From Alphaproteobacteria bacterium (GTDB lineage Bacteria > Pseudomonadota > Alphaproteobacteria > SMXP01), in NCBI GenBank assembly GCA_028285305.1, contig JANQPV010000056.1:1-64000 (forward strand): a stretch of DNA of 64,000 nt, written 5' to 3'. The notes under the pieces were generated by a model. That model was given only the letters and a program-made list of their open reading frames with translations. It was not told where the DNA came from and searched no databases. The position numbers and the translations under genes are program-made. The first letter of the stretch is position 1; the number at the start of each line of letters is the position of its first letter. Of this stretch, positions 47,121-57,578 are shown in pieces.

Positions 47121-49460
47121 ATGAGAAACTCGATCGTCCGGACGGGGTTTACCTTTGCGTTCTCTTTAATTTTGGTGGCGGCGACGACGTTCGTTACCAG
47201 TTCCGGGGCGCTGGCTCAAACGGGATCTTCGAACAGCTGCCGCGGGACCATTCAGCGGGTTCTCGTAGCTGGGAACCAGCGGATCGAGGCAAGTACTATT
47301 CTTTCGTACACGGTTCTGGGGCCTGGAGATCCGTTCAACGAAGAGGTTATGGATCTGTCTTTGAAGACGCTCTTTGCGACGGGTCTCTTTGAGGATGTAT
47401 CGTTGGGGTGCTCAGGGCGTGACCTGGTCATATCCGTTAAGGAAAACCCGATCATCAACCGTGTGGCCTTTGAAAACAACAGATCTCTCGATGACGGCGA
47501 ACTTGCGGAAGAAACGGAACTAAAGCCGCGTTTGATCTTTACACGAGCAAAAGTTCAAGAAGACGTTTCAAAGATTATCGAACGTTATCGGCGCTCTGGA
47601 CGATTTGCTGCGAACGTCAGCCCAAAAATTGTACGCCTTGAGCAAAATCGCGTTGATGTGATCTACGAGATCAGCGAAGGGCCTGTAACAGGTGTCAGCA
47701 AAATCAACTTTGTCGGCAACGAACGGTTCGGTGACAACAAACTGCTCGATGTGATCGCAACGCAAGAATCAAAGTGGTGGAACTTCTTTGAATCGAACGA
47801 CAATTACGATCCTGACAGATTGGCCTTTGACCGAGAACAGCTGAGACAATTCTACCTCTCCGAAGGATATGCGGATTTTCGCGTTGTGTCGGCCGTCGCC
47901 GAGCTAACCAGGGACCGCAAAGACTTCTTCATCACCTTCACGGTGGAGGAAGGGGATCGCTATAACTTTGGCACGGTTGAAGTTGACAGTTCCATTGACG
48001 CGTTGCAGCCAGAAGTCCTTCGCAGAGCCGTGCCGATTAAAGAGGGATCGACATACGACGCTTCTGTAGTCGAAAATGGTGTCGAGGCTCTGACTTTTAT
48101 CGCGGGTGCTCAGGGCTACGCCTTCGTAGATGTCGCGCCTCGGCTGCGCAGAGATCCCGAAGCGCGCATCATCAATATCGTCTATCGGATCAAAGAAGGC
48201 CCGCGCGTTTACATCGAGCGCATCAACATCAATGGCAACACGCGCACGCTCGACAAAGTGGTGCGCCGCGAGTTCCGGCTCGTTGAAGGCGATGCATACA
48301 ACAAAGTGCTAATCAACCGATCCAGAGCCCGTATCCGGGGCCTCGGCTTTTTCAGCGAAGTTGAAATCGAAGAAGAACCCGGTACGTCTGCGGACAAGAC
48401 GGTTTTGAATGTGAATGTGGAGGAACAATCCACCGGTGAACTTGCTCTCGGTGCGGGTTTTTCCTCCACCGACAACTTTCTGGCAGATTTTAGCATAACG
48501 GAACGTAATCTCTTAGGACGAGGTCAGTTCTTACGTCTGCGGTTATCCATTAGCGGTCGCCGTCAGCAAGTGGACATCCGGTTCACGGAACCTTATTTCT
48601 TGGGGCGCAAATTGGCGGCAGGCTTCGATGTCTTTAAGCTTCTCACGGATTTCTCGGACGAATCGGGTTTTGAGACGGATAGCCAGGGCATTGGCCTGCG
48701 AACAGCTTCGCCCCTCACGGACTTTACCAATCTCTCGTTGCGCTACACGTTTCGGACCGATGACATTGAAGTCTCGGACTTCGACTGTCAGTTCGGATTT
48801 GTCTCGCGCGCAATTTGCGACCAAGTGGGTCAACGAAGCACGTCGGTCGCAGGATACACCTGGTCCATCAATCACCTGAATGATCCCATTGAGCCCTCGC
48901 GTGGATGGCGCGGTTCTGTAACTCAGGACTTTGCCGGTATCGGCGGAAGCGTGAACTATGTGCGAACTGAGGTTCAAGCCGGTATCTATCGCGGTGTTTT
49001 CGACGATAACCTGATCGGCAGCCTGACAGGCTCAGCGGGACACATACTCGGTTGGGGCAATGACAGTGTTCGCCTGACGGACCGCTTCTTCAAGGGTGGA
49101 AACACGTTCCGAGGCTTTGACGTCTCGGGCATAGGCCCCAGAGACCTAACGACAGATGATGCCTTGGGTGGCAGGACATTTGCAATTGGCTCGGCAGAGC
49201 TGAAGTTTCCGCTCGGGCTGCCTGAAGAATTTGGCATCAAGGGCGGGTTATTTGGCGAGGTCGGAACTCTGGGCACTTTGGATGATGTCGACCTGGTAGC
49301 CGGCGTTGTTGATGACATGAGTATCCGGGCTTCAGGAGGCGTCAGCGTATTTTGGAAGTCTCCTTTTGGCCCAGTTCGCGTGGATCTTGGCGTACCGTTT
49401 TTGAAAGAGGATTACGACAAGACCCAGAATTTCCGCTTCAGCGCTGGAACGCGGTTCTAA
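47121..49460 (+). CDS. bamA: Outer membrane protein assembly factor BamA
   Basis: Core of the beta-barrel assembly machine. 779 residues. A signal peptide (about 33 residues, ending SSGALAQ) is followed by five POTRA domains (about 40-420) and an Omp85 barrel. The barrel includes the GGNTFRGFD loop ((V/I)RGF-type motif) and ends with NFRFSAGTRF, the expected C-terminal aromatic signal. Confidence 0.96.
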   Translation: MRNSIVRTGFTFAFSLILVAATTFVTSSGALAQTGSSNSCRGTIQRVLVAGNQRIEASTILSYTVLGPGDPFNEEVMDLSLKTLFATGLFEDVSLGCSGRDLVISVKENPIINRVAFENNRSLDDGELAEETELKPRLIFTRAKVQEDVSKIIERYRRSGRFAANVSPKIVRLEQNRVDVIYEISEGPVTGVSKINFVGNERFGDNKLLDVIATQESKWWNFFESNDNYDPDRLAFDREQLRQFYLSEGYADFRVVSAVAELTRDRKDFFITFTVEEGDRYNFGTVEVDSSIDALQPEVLRRAVPIKEGSTYDASVVENGVEALTFIAGAQGYAFVDVAPRLRRDPEARIINIVYRIKEGPRVYIERININGNTRTLDKVVRREFRLVEGDAYNKVLINRSRARIRGLGFFSEVEIEEEPGTSADKTVLNVNVEEQSTGELALGAGFSSTDNFLADFSITERNLLGRGQFLRLRLSISGRRQQVDIRFTEPYFLGRKLAAGFDVFKLLTDFSDESGFETDSQGIGLRTASPLTDFTNLSLRYTFRTDDIEVSDFDCQFGFVSRAICDQVGQRSTSVAGYTWSINHLNDPIEPSRGWRGSVTQDFAGIGGSVNYVRTEVQAGIYRGVFDDNLIGSLTGSAGHILGWGNDSVRLTDRFFKGGNTFRGFDVSGIGPRDLTTDDALGGRTFAIGSAELKFPLGLPEEFGIKGGLFGEVGTLGTLDDVDLVAGVVDDMSIRASGGVSVFWKSPFGPVRVDLGVPFLKEDYDKTQNFRFSAGTRF

Positions 49461-49476
49461 ATTGAAAGAGTATCGC

Positions 49477-50169
49477 ATGTACAACGACAAGAATAAGGTT
49501 GCACGTTTTGTATCCGCAGCGTCAAAGAGATTGGCGGTCACGTGTTTAAGTGTGTGTTTGGTCGCTTCGGTGGGAGCAGCATCTTTGGTCGCTATGCCGA
49601 CCAAGGTTCAAGCTCAAATAACGATCCCAATCATCTTAGTGATTGATCGCAACAAAATCTTGAGTGAGTCCCTGGCGGGGAAGAGCGTAACCGAACAAGC
49701 TCAGAAGCTACAGGAAACGATCGGCAAAGAACTCGAAGACGAATTCACCAAGATCAAGACCGAACAAGAGCAGCTTAACGCGCAAGCAGCGCTGCTATCG
49801 GCAGAGGTGTTGAAGACGCGTACGGACAAACTGAGCGAAAAGATTCGCGTCTACGAGCGCAACCAGCAATTCAAGAACACGGAATTTCGCGCGTCCGTGA
49901 GCTATGCGACTGGAAAAATCTCAGAGTCGTTGACGCCCATTCTGGAGCAGGTTTTGCGGGAACGGTCGGCCACACTCTTGCTGGACAAGTCGGTCACCAT
50001 CTTTGCTTCGTCCGATGTCGAAGTAACAGCAGACGTCATGAAGCGGCTCGATGAGAAACTCAAGACCGTGCAATTGGTCCGGATAAAGGTGGATGAAGAG
50101 GGCAATCCGATCTTCCCCGAAGCGAAAGAATCCGCCTCTGCCGATGACGGCAAAAAGAAAAAGAACTAA
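49477..50169 (+). CDS. ompH: OmpH/Skp family periplasmic chaperone
   Basis: 230 residues. A long signal region (hydrophobic AVTCLSVCLVASVGAASLVA, ending VQAQ) is followed by a strand IPIILVIDRNKILSES and two helices forming the tentacle (QKLQETIGKELEDEFTKIK and following). It holds unfolded outer-membrane proteins for BamA. The ATG at 49477 has AAAGAG before it; a TTG at 49462 would add five residues. Lysine-rich C terminus. Confidence 0.88.
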   Translation: MYNDKNKVARFVSAASKRLAVTCLSVCLVASVGAASLVAMPTKVQAQITIPIILVIDRNKILSESLAGKSVTEQAQKLQETIGKELEDEFTKIKTEQEQLNAQAALLSAEVLKTRTDKLSEKIRVYERNQQFKNTEFRASVSYATGKISESLTPILEQVLRERSATLLLDKSVTIFASSDVEVTADVMKRLDEKLKTVQLVRIKVDEEGNPIFPEAKESASADDGKKKKN

Positions 50170-50231
50170 GGTCTGCGCAAGCCGTGCTAGTGTCTCACGG
50201 AATTCCTTCTTTGCAGTTCCTGTGAGTTTTC

Positions 50232-51260
50232 ATGGCAGATCCACGTTTTTTCTCTGCTCCGGCGAGTTTGACACTAGCGCAAATCGTTGAGCTGACGGGC
50301 GCTACTCTGGTCGATCAGGGCCAAGCTTCGATCGAGATCGTAGGGATTGGTTCCTTAGATCGCGCATCTGGAAACGAAATCAGCTTCTGGTCGGATGCAA
50401 AGCACAAAGAAAGTTTTGCCGGGACCAAAGCGGGGGCGTGCTTCGTCCGACCTGATGCCGATGTCTCAGGGACCACAACCATTGTCCTTACAGCAGACGA
50501 CCCTCAGCTTGCCTATGCGCGCGTCGCGCAAGCCTTCTACCCTGACGAGGCGCCTGAAGGAATCAGCCCAAAATCTTACGTCTCCGAGGGCGCCGAATTG
50601 GGAAGAGACTGCTCCGTATCGGAATTTGCGGTCATAAGGGAGGGAGCCCAAATTGGCGACGAAGCGCGTATTGGGGCGAACGCGGTGATCGGCAAGGGCG
50701 TGACAGTCGGACGTCGCTCAACCATTGGCGATAATGTGACTTTGAGTCACTGTTTGATCGGGGATGACGTTCGGATCCACAACGGCGCCAGAATTGGTCA
50801 GGATGGGTTCGGCTACGCTCCGTCACTTGAAGGACACATAAAGATCCCTCAGATTGGCAGAGTCATCATCCAGAACAAGGTGGAAATTGGCGCTGGAACT
50901 TGTATCGATCGCGGTGCTCTTGACGATACGGTCATCGGCGAGGGAACGAAAATCGACAATTTGGTGCAGATCGGTCATAACTGCCGCATTGGGCGCCATT
51001 GCATCATCGTAGCGCATTGTGGTTTGTCGGGCAGTGTCGAGCTGGACGACTTTGCGGTTTTGGGTGGTGCCGTAGGTGTTGCCGATCACGTAAAAATAGG
51101 TAAAGGATCTCAGGTCGCCGCAAGAAGCGGCGTTCACCGCGATGTACCCGATGGCGAAATTCACGGTGGCTATCCCGCTCAGCCCATTGCCGACTGGCGC
51201 AGAGAGTTTGGGTTATTGAGAAGGATGGTCCGCCAATCCAGAAAGCCGGATAAGTCGTAA
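50232..51260 (+). CDS. lpxD: UDP-3-O-(3-hydroxyacyl)glucosamine N-acyltransferase
   Basis: Third committed step of lipid A synthesis, transferring a hydroxyacyl chain from ACP. 342 residues. An N-terminal uridine-binding domain is followed by a left-handed beta-helix of hexapeptide repeats ([17 protein letters not shown] onward). The conserved [16 protein letters not shown] contains the catalytic His region. Confidence 0.95.
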   Translation: MADPRFFSAPASLTLAQIVELTGATLVDQGQASIEIVGIGSLDRASGNEISFWSDAKHKESFAGTKAGACFVRPDADVSGTTTIVLTADDPQLAYARVAQAFYPDEAPEGISPKSYVSEGAELGRDCSVSEFAVIREGAQIGDEARIGANAVIGKGVTVGRRSTIGDNVTLSHCLIGDDVRIHNGARIGQDGFGYAPSLEGHIKIPQIGRVIIQNKVEIGAGTCIDRGALDDTVIGEGTKIDNLVQIGHNCRIGRHCIIVAHCGLSGSVELDDFAVLGGAVGVADHVKIGKGSQVAARSGVHRDVPDGEIHGGYPAQPIADWRREFGLLRRMVRQSRKPDKS

Positions 51261-51306
51261 CCGGTTACATCACACGTTGGGACCCATTCAATTCGATTGA
51301 TTGCTC

Positions 51307-51801
51307 ATGCAAGACGAAAACGCTACTGCTGATAACGATCTGGGGCACGCTGATATTCAGCGTTTGCTGGAATTGCTGCCCCATCGCTATCCTTTCTTGA
51401 TGATTGACAAGATCCGCGACATGAAGGGGGATAAGTCGGCAGTTGGGATCAAGAACGTCACGTTCAATGAACCCTTTTTTCAAGGCCACTTTCAGGGTCG
51501 GCCAGTCATGCCCGGGGTCTTGATTATTGAAGCAATGGCGCAGACAGCCATAGCGCTCGTCGCCAGCTCGGGAGAAATCGACACCAACGATAAGCTCGCG
51601 TTCTTTATGTCGATCGACAATGCCCGATTTCGGCGTCCGGTCGTACCAGGCGATACGCTGGAGATTCCCATAGAGATTGTAAAGGTCCGCAAACCCGTTT
51701 GGAAGTTCCACGGCGAGGCTTACGTCAACGGAGAACTCGCCGCGCAAGCCGATTACGCTGCGATGGCCGTCGATCCCGACACTCAAAACAAGGGCCGTTG
51801 A
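51307..51801 (+). CDS. fabZ: 3-hydroxyacyl-[acyl-carrier-protein] dehydratase FabZ
   Basis: Hot-dog-fold dehydratase of fatty acid elongation. 164 residues. Catalytic His in [14 protein letters not shown] and Glu in [12 protein letters not shown] are present. The ATG at 51307 is preferred over a TTG six bases earlier. Between lpxD and lpxA, as in most Gram-negative bacteria. Confidence 0.95.
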   Translation: MQDENATADNDLGHADIQRLLELLPHRYPFLMIDKIRDMKGDKSAVGIKNVTFNEPFFQGHFQGRPVMPGVLIIEAMAQTAIALVASSGEIDTNDKLAFFMSIDNARFRRPVVPGDTLEIPIEIVKVRKPVWKFHGEAYVNGELAAQADYAAMAVDPDTQNKGR

Positions 51802-51802
51802 C

Positions 51803-52600
51803 GTGGCGGAAGTTCATCCAACCGCAATCGTGGAAGACGGCGCTGAACTCCACGAAAGCGTGAAAATTGGCCCGTACTGTATCGTCGGCGCGAATGTGAA
51901 ATTGGCTCAAGATGTGGAGCTGATGTCTCACGTGGTCCTGATGGGGTATACCCAGATCGGCGAGAACACCAAAATCTATCCCTTCGCCTCTTTGGGACTG
52001 GGCCCACAACATTCAGCATACAAAGGCGAAGAGGTCCGGCTCATCATCGGCAAGAACAATGTGATCCGCGAGCATGTCACAATGCATCCCGGGACCACGG
52101 TCGACAAATTGGAGACCCGTGTTGGCGATGACGGACTGTTCATGGTCGGCAGTCACATCGCCCATGATTGCATCGTCGGAGACAATGTCATATTCGCCAA
52201 CAACGCGACGTTAGGAGGGCATGTCTCCGTTGGAGACTACGTGATGATTGGCGGCTTGGCGGCGATCCATCAGCACTGCCGGGTCGGTCAGCATGCTTTT
52301 GTCGGGGGCATGGCTGCGGTCCCAAACGATGTCATTCCCTTCGGGTCGGTACAAGGAAACCATGCCCATTTGGCCGGCCTCAACCTTGTCGGACTAAGAC
52401 GCCGGGGCTTTTCACGAGAGACCATTCACACACTCCGCAATGCCTACCGATTGCTTTTCGCTTGGGAAGGCAGATTCCAAGAACGGATCGACGATGTTGA
52501 AGAAGAGTACGGTGATTGCGGGGAAGTGGCGGAAATCATTGATTTCATCCGAACAGGAACCAATCGTCCGATCTGTATGCCGAAATTTGATCCTGATTGA
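51803..52600 (+). CDS. lpxA: UDP-N-acetylglucosamine O-acyltransferase
   Basis: First step of lipid A synthesis. 265 residues. A left-handed beta-helix from [19 protein letters not shown], the catalytic His region [17 protein letters not shown] and a helical C terminus are seen. GTG start one base after the fabZ stop. Confidence 0.95.
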   Translation: MAEVHPTAIVEDGAELHESVKIGPYCIVGANVKLAQDVELMSHVVLMGYTQIGENTKIYPFASLGLGPQHSAYKGEEVRLIIGKNNVIREHVTMHPGTTVDKLETRVGDDGLFMVGSHIAHDCIVGDNVIFANNATLGGHVSVGDYVMIGGLAAIHQHCRVGQHAFVGGMAAVPNDVIPFGSVQGNHAHLAGLNLVGLRRRGFSRETIHTLRNAYRLLFAWEGRFQERIDDVEEEYGDCGEVAEIIDFIRTGTNRPICMPKFDPD

Positions 52601-52617
52601 CCGAATATCGTGATCCC

Positions 52618-53448
52618 ATGACATCGAAACTGGCAATAATAGCGGGAGGCGGACGCTTGCCGCTCTTACTTGCGGAGGCGTGCGTTGCCTCGGGGCGGTC
52701 CTATGTCTTGGTTGGCCTGAAGGGATTTGCAAATGACAGCGATTTGGGACCTCATCCCCATGTGTGGACGTCCTTGGGGCGGGTAGGTGAGCTCTACAAT
52801 CACCTTAAAGACCATAAGTGTACCGATGTCGTGATGGCAGGGCGGGTGGTACGTCCGGACTTCAAGAAACTGAACCTGGATGCAAAGGGCGTCAAGTTGC
52901 TTCCAAAAGTGCTAAAGAGCGCGTTGCAAGGAGATGACAGCCTGTTCAGGGTTTTGGTAGAATCGATAGAAGCAGACGGGTTCAATGTGATCGGTGCCGA
53001 TGAGATATTGAGGTCTCTGCTTGCTCCCAAAGGGCCGCTGACCAGTTTGAGCCCATCCGATGAAGACACACGGGACATCGACCGGGCACGTGAGGTGATA
53101 GCGGCAATGGGGGCTCTGGACATCGGCCAGGCCTGTGTTGTGTGTCGAAGCCTAGTTTTGGCGGTTGAGGCGGCCGAGGGAACCGACAAGATGCTGGACC
53201 GGTGTATCGGGCTGCCGGCGGAACTCAGAGGTTCACCGGGCGACAGAAAGGGTGTGCTTGTAAAGATACCCAAACCTGGACAGGAACGCAGAGTTGATCT
53301 TCCCACAATTGGTCCCGATACAGTTCGCAAAGCGTCTCGAGCAGGGCTTGCCGGAATCGCCATTGCGGAGGGCGGGTCACTTATTCTCGACAAAGAGAAA
53401 GTCGTGGAGTTCGCAAACAGTGAACGAATGTTCGTCTTTGGTATTTGA
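52618..53448 (+). CDS. lpxI: UDP-2,3-diacylglucosamine pyrophosphatase LpxI
   Basis: Alphaproteobacterial replacement for LpxH; hydrolyses UDP-2,3-diacylglucosamine to lipid X. 276 residues. The start MTSKLAIIAGGGRLPLLLAEA and the C-terminal GLAGIAIAEGGSLILDKE match the family (formerly DUF1009). The ATG at 52618 gives the normal N terminus; an overlapping TTG at 52597 would add seven residues. Between lpxA and lpxB. Confidence 0.94.
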   Translation: MTSKLAIIAGGGRLPLLLAEACVASGRSYVLVGLKGFANDSDLGPHPHVWTSLGRVGELYNHLKDHKCTDVVMAGRVVRPDFKKLNLDAKGVKLLPKVLKSALQGDDSLFRVLVESIEADGFNVIGADEILRSLLAPKGPLTSLSPSDEDTRDIDRAREVIAAMGALDIGQACVVCRSLVLAVEAAEGTDKMLDRCIGLPAELRGSPGDRKGVLVKIPKPGQERRVDLPTIGPDTVRKASRAGLAGIAIAEGGSLILDKEKVVEFANSERMFVFGI

Positions 53449-53460
53449 AATCAAATCCGC

Positions 53461-54672
53461 ATGACCGACGCCGCTATGGACCCCTTGCACATCATGCTGG
53501 TCGCCGCTGAGCCGTCCGGGGATCGCCTCGGAGGACAATTGATGGCGGCGCTCAAAAGCACCGCCAAAAGGCCTCTCAAGTTCTCGGGCGTTGGCGGACC
53601 TCGAATGACGGACAAAGGTATCGACTCGCTCTTTTCCATCGATGATATGGCGGTGATGGGGTTGGCGCAGGTTGCCCCCATGGTGTTCAAAGCGCTGGCG
53701 CGTGTGGACAAAACAGTTGCCTTTGCTATGGAACACCAGCCACACGCGGTTGTGCTGATCGACAGTTCGGGCTTTACGGACCGAATCGGTGCTCGCCTCA
53801 AAAAAAAAGGCTATTCGGGCGCAATCATCAAATATGTCGCGCCTCAAGTGTGGGCGTCGCGTCCCTATCGAACCCGGCAAATCGCGAAGTTCTTAGATCA
53901 CGTACTGACGCTGTATCCCTTTGAGCCCGGGCATTTCACGAAGGAAGGACTTGCCGCGTCATTCGTTGGGCACCCGCTTACAGAAGAGCGAATAGAGCAA
54001 ATAGAAGACAGTGAGTTCATTCGCACACATGGCATTGATCCGCAGGCGACAACGCTGTGTGTCCTTCCCGGTAGCCGGAGCAACGAAACACATTTCTTGC
54101 TTCCGGTGTTCCGCGAAACGATTGAACTTTTGGCTACAAGCTTTCCAGATCTGCAGCTTGTCTTACCTCTCTCACCAAATGTGGCTGACCGGGTTCGGGC
54201 CGAAGTGAGAACGTGGCCCTTGCCGGCAATATGTGTTGAAGGAGAGGCAGACAAGCACGCCGCCTTCCGTATAAGCCGTGTGGCCTTGGCGGCTTCGGGC
54301 ACGGTCACTTTGGAGCTCGCAAGGGCCGGACTTCCGATGGTCGTCGCTTATAAAGTCGGATGGCTGACATCCACAATATTTCGTCCATTTGTCATATCGA
54401 AGCACATCTGTATCGTGAACATTTTAGCCGGAGCGAGAATCGTACCGGAATTCATCCAAGAAGAGTGCCATCCGCAGCTCATTTCGAACGCCCTTCGTCT
54501 GCTGCTGCAAAACGAGATGGCCCGTTCGGTACAAATACAGAATATCACGCAGGCGTTCGCCACCTTGAAAGACACAGAAGGACAACCGGGCCTGCGAGCG
54601 GCCGAAGCCGTTCTCTCGACAATCGAACAAAAGCAAAAAGAAGTGGGGACGTTGCTATTGGCGCCCGCTTGA
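53461..54672 (+). CDS. lpxB: Lipid-A-disaccharide synthase
   Basis: GT19 glycosyltransferase joining lipid X and UDP-diacylglucosamine at the inner membrane. 403 residues. N-terminal MLVAAEPSGDRLGGQLM, YVAPQVWASRP, LPGSRSNE and the sugar-nucleotide region ALAASGTVTLELA are present. Its stop codon abuts the stop of the convergent gltA gene with no space. Confidence 0.95.
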   Translation: MTDAAMDPLHIMLVAAEPSGDRLGGQLMAALKSTAKRPLKFSGVGGPRMTDKGIDSLFSIDDMAVMGLAQVAPMVFKALARVDKTVAFAMEHQPHAVVLIDSSGFTDRIGARLKKKGYSGAIIKYVAPQVWASRPYRTRQIAKFLDHVLTLYPFEPGHFTKEGLAASFVGHPLTEERIEQIEDSEFIRTHGIDPQATTLCVLPGSRSNETHFLLPVFRETIELLATSFPDLQLVLPLSPNVADRVRAEVRTWPLPAICVEGEADKHAAFRISRVALAASGTVTLELARAGLPMVVAYKVGWLTSTIFRPFVISKHICIVNILAGARIVPEFIQEECHPQLISNALRLLLQNEMARSVQIQNITQAFATLKDTEGQPGLRAAEAVLSTIEQKQKEVGTLLLAPA

Positions 54673-55983
54673 TCACATCCGCTTGTTGATCGGAACATAG
54701 TCCCGCTGCATTTGCCCGGTGTAAACCTGACGGGGACGTCCAATTTTCTGCATGGGATCCGCAATCATTTCTTCCCACTGAGCGATCCACCCCACGGTGC
54801 GGGCTAGGGCGAAGAGAACCGTGAACATGGTGGTAGGAAAGCCAAGCGCCTTGAGTGTAATGCCCGAATAGAAGTCGATATTGGGATAGAGCTTCTTTTC
54901 AATAAAGTACTCATCGCTGAGAGCTATTCTTTCCAACTCCATAGCGACTTGCAGAAGCGGATCATCATCGATCCCAAGCTCGTCAAGGACTTCATGACAG
55001 GTCTTTTGCATAACCCGTGCCCGCGGGTCGTAGTTCTTATACACACGGTGACCAAACCCCATCAGCCGGAAGGGATCGTCCTTATCTTTGGCGCGGCGAA
55101 CATATTCCGGGATGTTTTCGACCGATCCAATCTCAGCCAACATGTTGAGCGCGGCCTCGTTTGCACCGCCATGCGCCGGTCCCCACAGACACGCAATTCC
55201 GGCCGCAATGCAAGCAAAGGGATTTGCGCCCGAGGATCCCGCCAATCGCACGGTCGATGTGGAGGCGTTTTGCTCATGATCGGCATGCAGAATAAAGATT
55301 CGATCCATCGCACGAGACAGGATCGGATTGATCGTGTACTCTTCGGCCGGCACAGCAAAACACATCCGCAAGAAGTTCTCAGCATAGTCAAGCTTGTTCA
55401 AAGGATAGATAAACGGCTGCCCCACTGAGTATTTGTAAGCCATGGCCGCAATGGTCGGCATTTTTGCGATCATGCGGTGACTGGCGATGGTTCGTTGCTG
55501 ACGATCATTAATGTCGGTGGAGTCGTGATAAAAGGCCGAAAGGGCACCCACAACGCCCACCATGATCGCCATCGGATGAGCGTCTCGCCGGAAACCGCGA
55601 TAGAATTGACTGATTTGTTCGTGCACCATCGTGTGATTGGTGATTGCACGGCGAAACTGCGCCATCTGATCTGCGTTCGGTAATTCTCCGTGGAGGATCA
55701 AATAGCTGGTCTCCAAAAAATTGCCTTCTTCAGCGAGTTGGTCGATTGGATATCCTCGATAAAGCAAAACGCCTTCATCCCCATCGATATAGGTGATGGC
55801 GGATTCGCAACTGGCCGTGGACGTAAATCCCGGATCAAAAGTAAAGAGGCCGGACTCGCCGTAAAGTTTGCGCACATCAATAGCTGATGGTCCAATCGCC
55901 CCGTCATAAACCGGAAGATTTAGTTCTTTATCGTTCAGTTTCAGCGACGCGGTCGTCTGCGACGGCTTTACCTGATTTACCAT
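54673..55983 (-). CDS. gltA: Citrate synthase (type II)
   Basis: TCA-cycle entry enzyme. 436 residues, as in hexameric NADH-sensitive enzymes. The substrate histidine lies in [14 protein letters not shown] and the second in [14 protein letters not shown]; the C terminus ends [11 protein letters not shown]. The start ATG has GAGGAG nine bases before it. It lies 54 bases after gltX on the same strand, with a hairpin in the gap. Confidence 0.97.
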   Translation of the reverse strand: MVNQVKPSQTTASLKLNDKELNLPVYDGAIGPSAIDVRKLYGESGLFTFDPGFTSTASCESAITYIDGDEGVLLYRGYPIDQLAEEGNFLETSYLILHGELPNADQMAQFRRAITNHTMVHEQISQFYRGFRRDAHPMAIMVGVVGALSAFYHDSTDINDRQQRTIASHRMIAKMPTIAAMAYKYSVGQPFIYPLNKLDYAENFLRMCFAVPAEEYTINPILSRAMDRIFILHADHEQNASTSTVRLAGSSGANPFACIAAGIACLWGPAHGGANEAALNMLAEIGSVENIPEYVRRAKDKDDPFRLMGFGHRVYKNYDPRARVMQKTCHEVLDELGIDDDPLLQVAMELERIALSDEYFIEKKLYPNIDFYSGITLKALGFPTTMFTVLFALARTVGWIAQWEEMIADPMQKIGRPRQVYTGQMQRDYVPINKRM

Positions 55984-56010
55984 TTAGCTTTGCTCCTCAA
56001 ATTTTTCTTA

Positions 56011-56029
56011 GGCGCCCTGAAGCGGCGCC
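56011..56029 (-). repeat. GC-rich hairpin between gltX and gltA
   Basis: Two copies of GGCGCC (56011-56016 and 56024-56029) separated by seven bases can pair. No T run follows on the minus strand, so it may be a weak terminator or an mRNA-stability stem between the two genes. Confidence 0.4.
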
Positions 56030-56037
56030 CCATCCCT

Positions 56038-57447
56038 CTAAACTTGATCCGTAATTCGGCCCACGGCCTCTTCTTGCCCCAGAGCCACTAAAACATCGAA
56101 AATCCCGGGTGAATTCGCCCCTCCAGTGAGCGCCGCACGGAGAGGCTGAGCGATTTTTCCGAGCTTCATATCACGGCTGTCGCAGAACTGTCGAATAACC
56201 TTTTCAAGCTCGTTCGCGCCCCAATCCTCAACGCCGCGCAAGTCGTCTAAAAGTGCACGAAGTGCAGCTTTTGCCTCATCGTCTAGCAGCTTCTTTGCCT
56301 TTGAAGTGAGTTGCAAGGGGCGCGAATTAGCAAGAAACAAAGAGTTCTCAGCCAGCTCCACCAGTGTTTTGGAACGCGGCTTCAGTTCGTCCATCACGCG
56401 TCTCAGACGTTGGCGAACGTCATCCGAAATTTTCTGTCCAGTAAGTTCGGCCAGATGCGGCAAGAGCACGTCAATCAAGTCTTCGTTTCCACAGAGCTGA
56501 AGATAGTGCCCATTGACGAAGTCCAACTTGTCGAAGTCCAGACGAGCCGGCGCTTTGTTTATGCCTTCCAGCGCGAACCACTCAATGGCCTTTTCGGTGG
56601 GGATCAATTCATCATCACCATGGGACCAGCCCAGCCTTAAAAGGTAGTTCTTCATCCCGTCCGGCAAATATCCTTTGTCCCTGTAAGCCGAGATCGCTGG
56701 CGAGCCATGCCTTTTGGAGAGCTTCGCGCCGTCTGGCCCGTGAATAAGGGGTAGGTGAGCGTGGATGGGCACCTGCCAGCCCAGCGCCTCATAGAGATGC
56801 GTTTGACGGGCCGCGTTTACCAGATGATCATCCCCGCGAATAATGTGCGTTACGTTCATGTCGTGATCGTCCACCACCACCGAAAGCATATAAGTCGGTG
56901 TTCCATCGCTGCGAAGCAGTACGAAGTCATCCAGAGTTTGGTTCGAAAGGACGACCTCTCCCTGAACGACATCAGCAACGAGTGTTTCCCCCTTAAGAGG
57001 GGTCTTTAGCCGGATAACGGGATCGACCCCGCTGGGGGCCTCCGCGGGATCCCGGTCCCGCCACCGCCCGTCGTAACCTTGGTGCCTGCCCTCTGCCTTG
57101 GCCGTTTCTCGCATTTGCTGGAGCTCTTCCGGTGCGGCGTAGCAGCGATAGGCATGGCCCGACGCAAGCAGAGACTCCGCGACTTCAACGTGACGCGCCG
57201 CCCTTTCAGATTGGAAGACGATGTCGCCGTCCCAATCGAGTTCTAGCCAACGCAATCCTTCTAGAATCGCATCAATGGCTTCGCTTGTGGATCGCTCCCG
57301 GTCCGTATCCTCGATGCGCAGCTTAAAGTGCCCCTTTTGGTTGCGGGCAAACAGCCAATTAAACAGAGCTGTCCTCGCGCCCCCGATGTGCAACATGCCC
57401 GTGGGGGAGGGGGCGAATCTGGTCACGATTTGTGGGGTCTCAGTCAT
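56038..57447 (-). CDS. gltX: Glutamate--tRNA ligase
   Basis: Class I synthetase. 469 residues. The HIGH-type motif is in [19 protein letters not shown] and the KMSKS-type motif is KLSKRHG. The ATG at 57447 is preferred; a TTG 18 bases upstream is in frame but gives a non-family N terminus. Alphaproteobacteria often carry two gltX genes, so this copy may be discriminating or non-discriminating. Divergent from comEC. Confidence 0.95.
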   Translation of the reverse strand: MTETPQIVTRFAPSPTGMLHIGGARTALFNWLFARNQKGHFKLRIEDTDRERSTSEAIDAILEGLRWLELDWDGDIVFQSERAARHVEVAESLLASGHAYRCYAAPEELQQMRETAKAEGRHQGYDGRWRDRDPAEAPSGVDPVIRLKTPLKGETLVADVVQGEVVLSNQTLDDFVLLRSDGTPTYMLSVVVDDHDMNVTHIIRGDDHLVNAARQTHLYEALGWQVPIHAHLPLIHGPDGAKLSKRHGSPAISAYRDKGYLPDGMKNYLLRLGWSHGDDELIPTEKAIEWFALEGINKAPARLDFDKLDFVNGHYLQLCGNEDLIDVLLPHLAELTGQKISDDVRQRLRRVMDELKPRSKTLVELAENSLFLANSRPLQLTSKAKKLLDDEAKAALRALLDDLRGVEDWGANELEKVIRQFCDSRDMKLGKIAQPLRAALTGGANSPGIFDVLVALGQEEAVGRITDQV

Positions 57448-57578
57448 CGGGCAGACATGTACCAACCGATGTCACAGATGGCCAGATGTAACCGCGCCAA
57501 TTGATTTTTTTCCAAGCATTGATTTTGATTAAACGCATGGTTGCGCAAGACGCGAGCTTGCTCGTGTATCAGGGAGTA

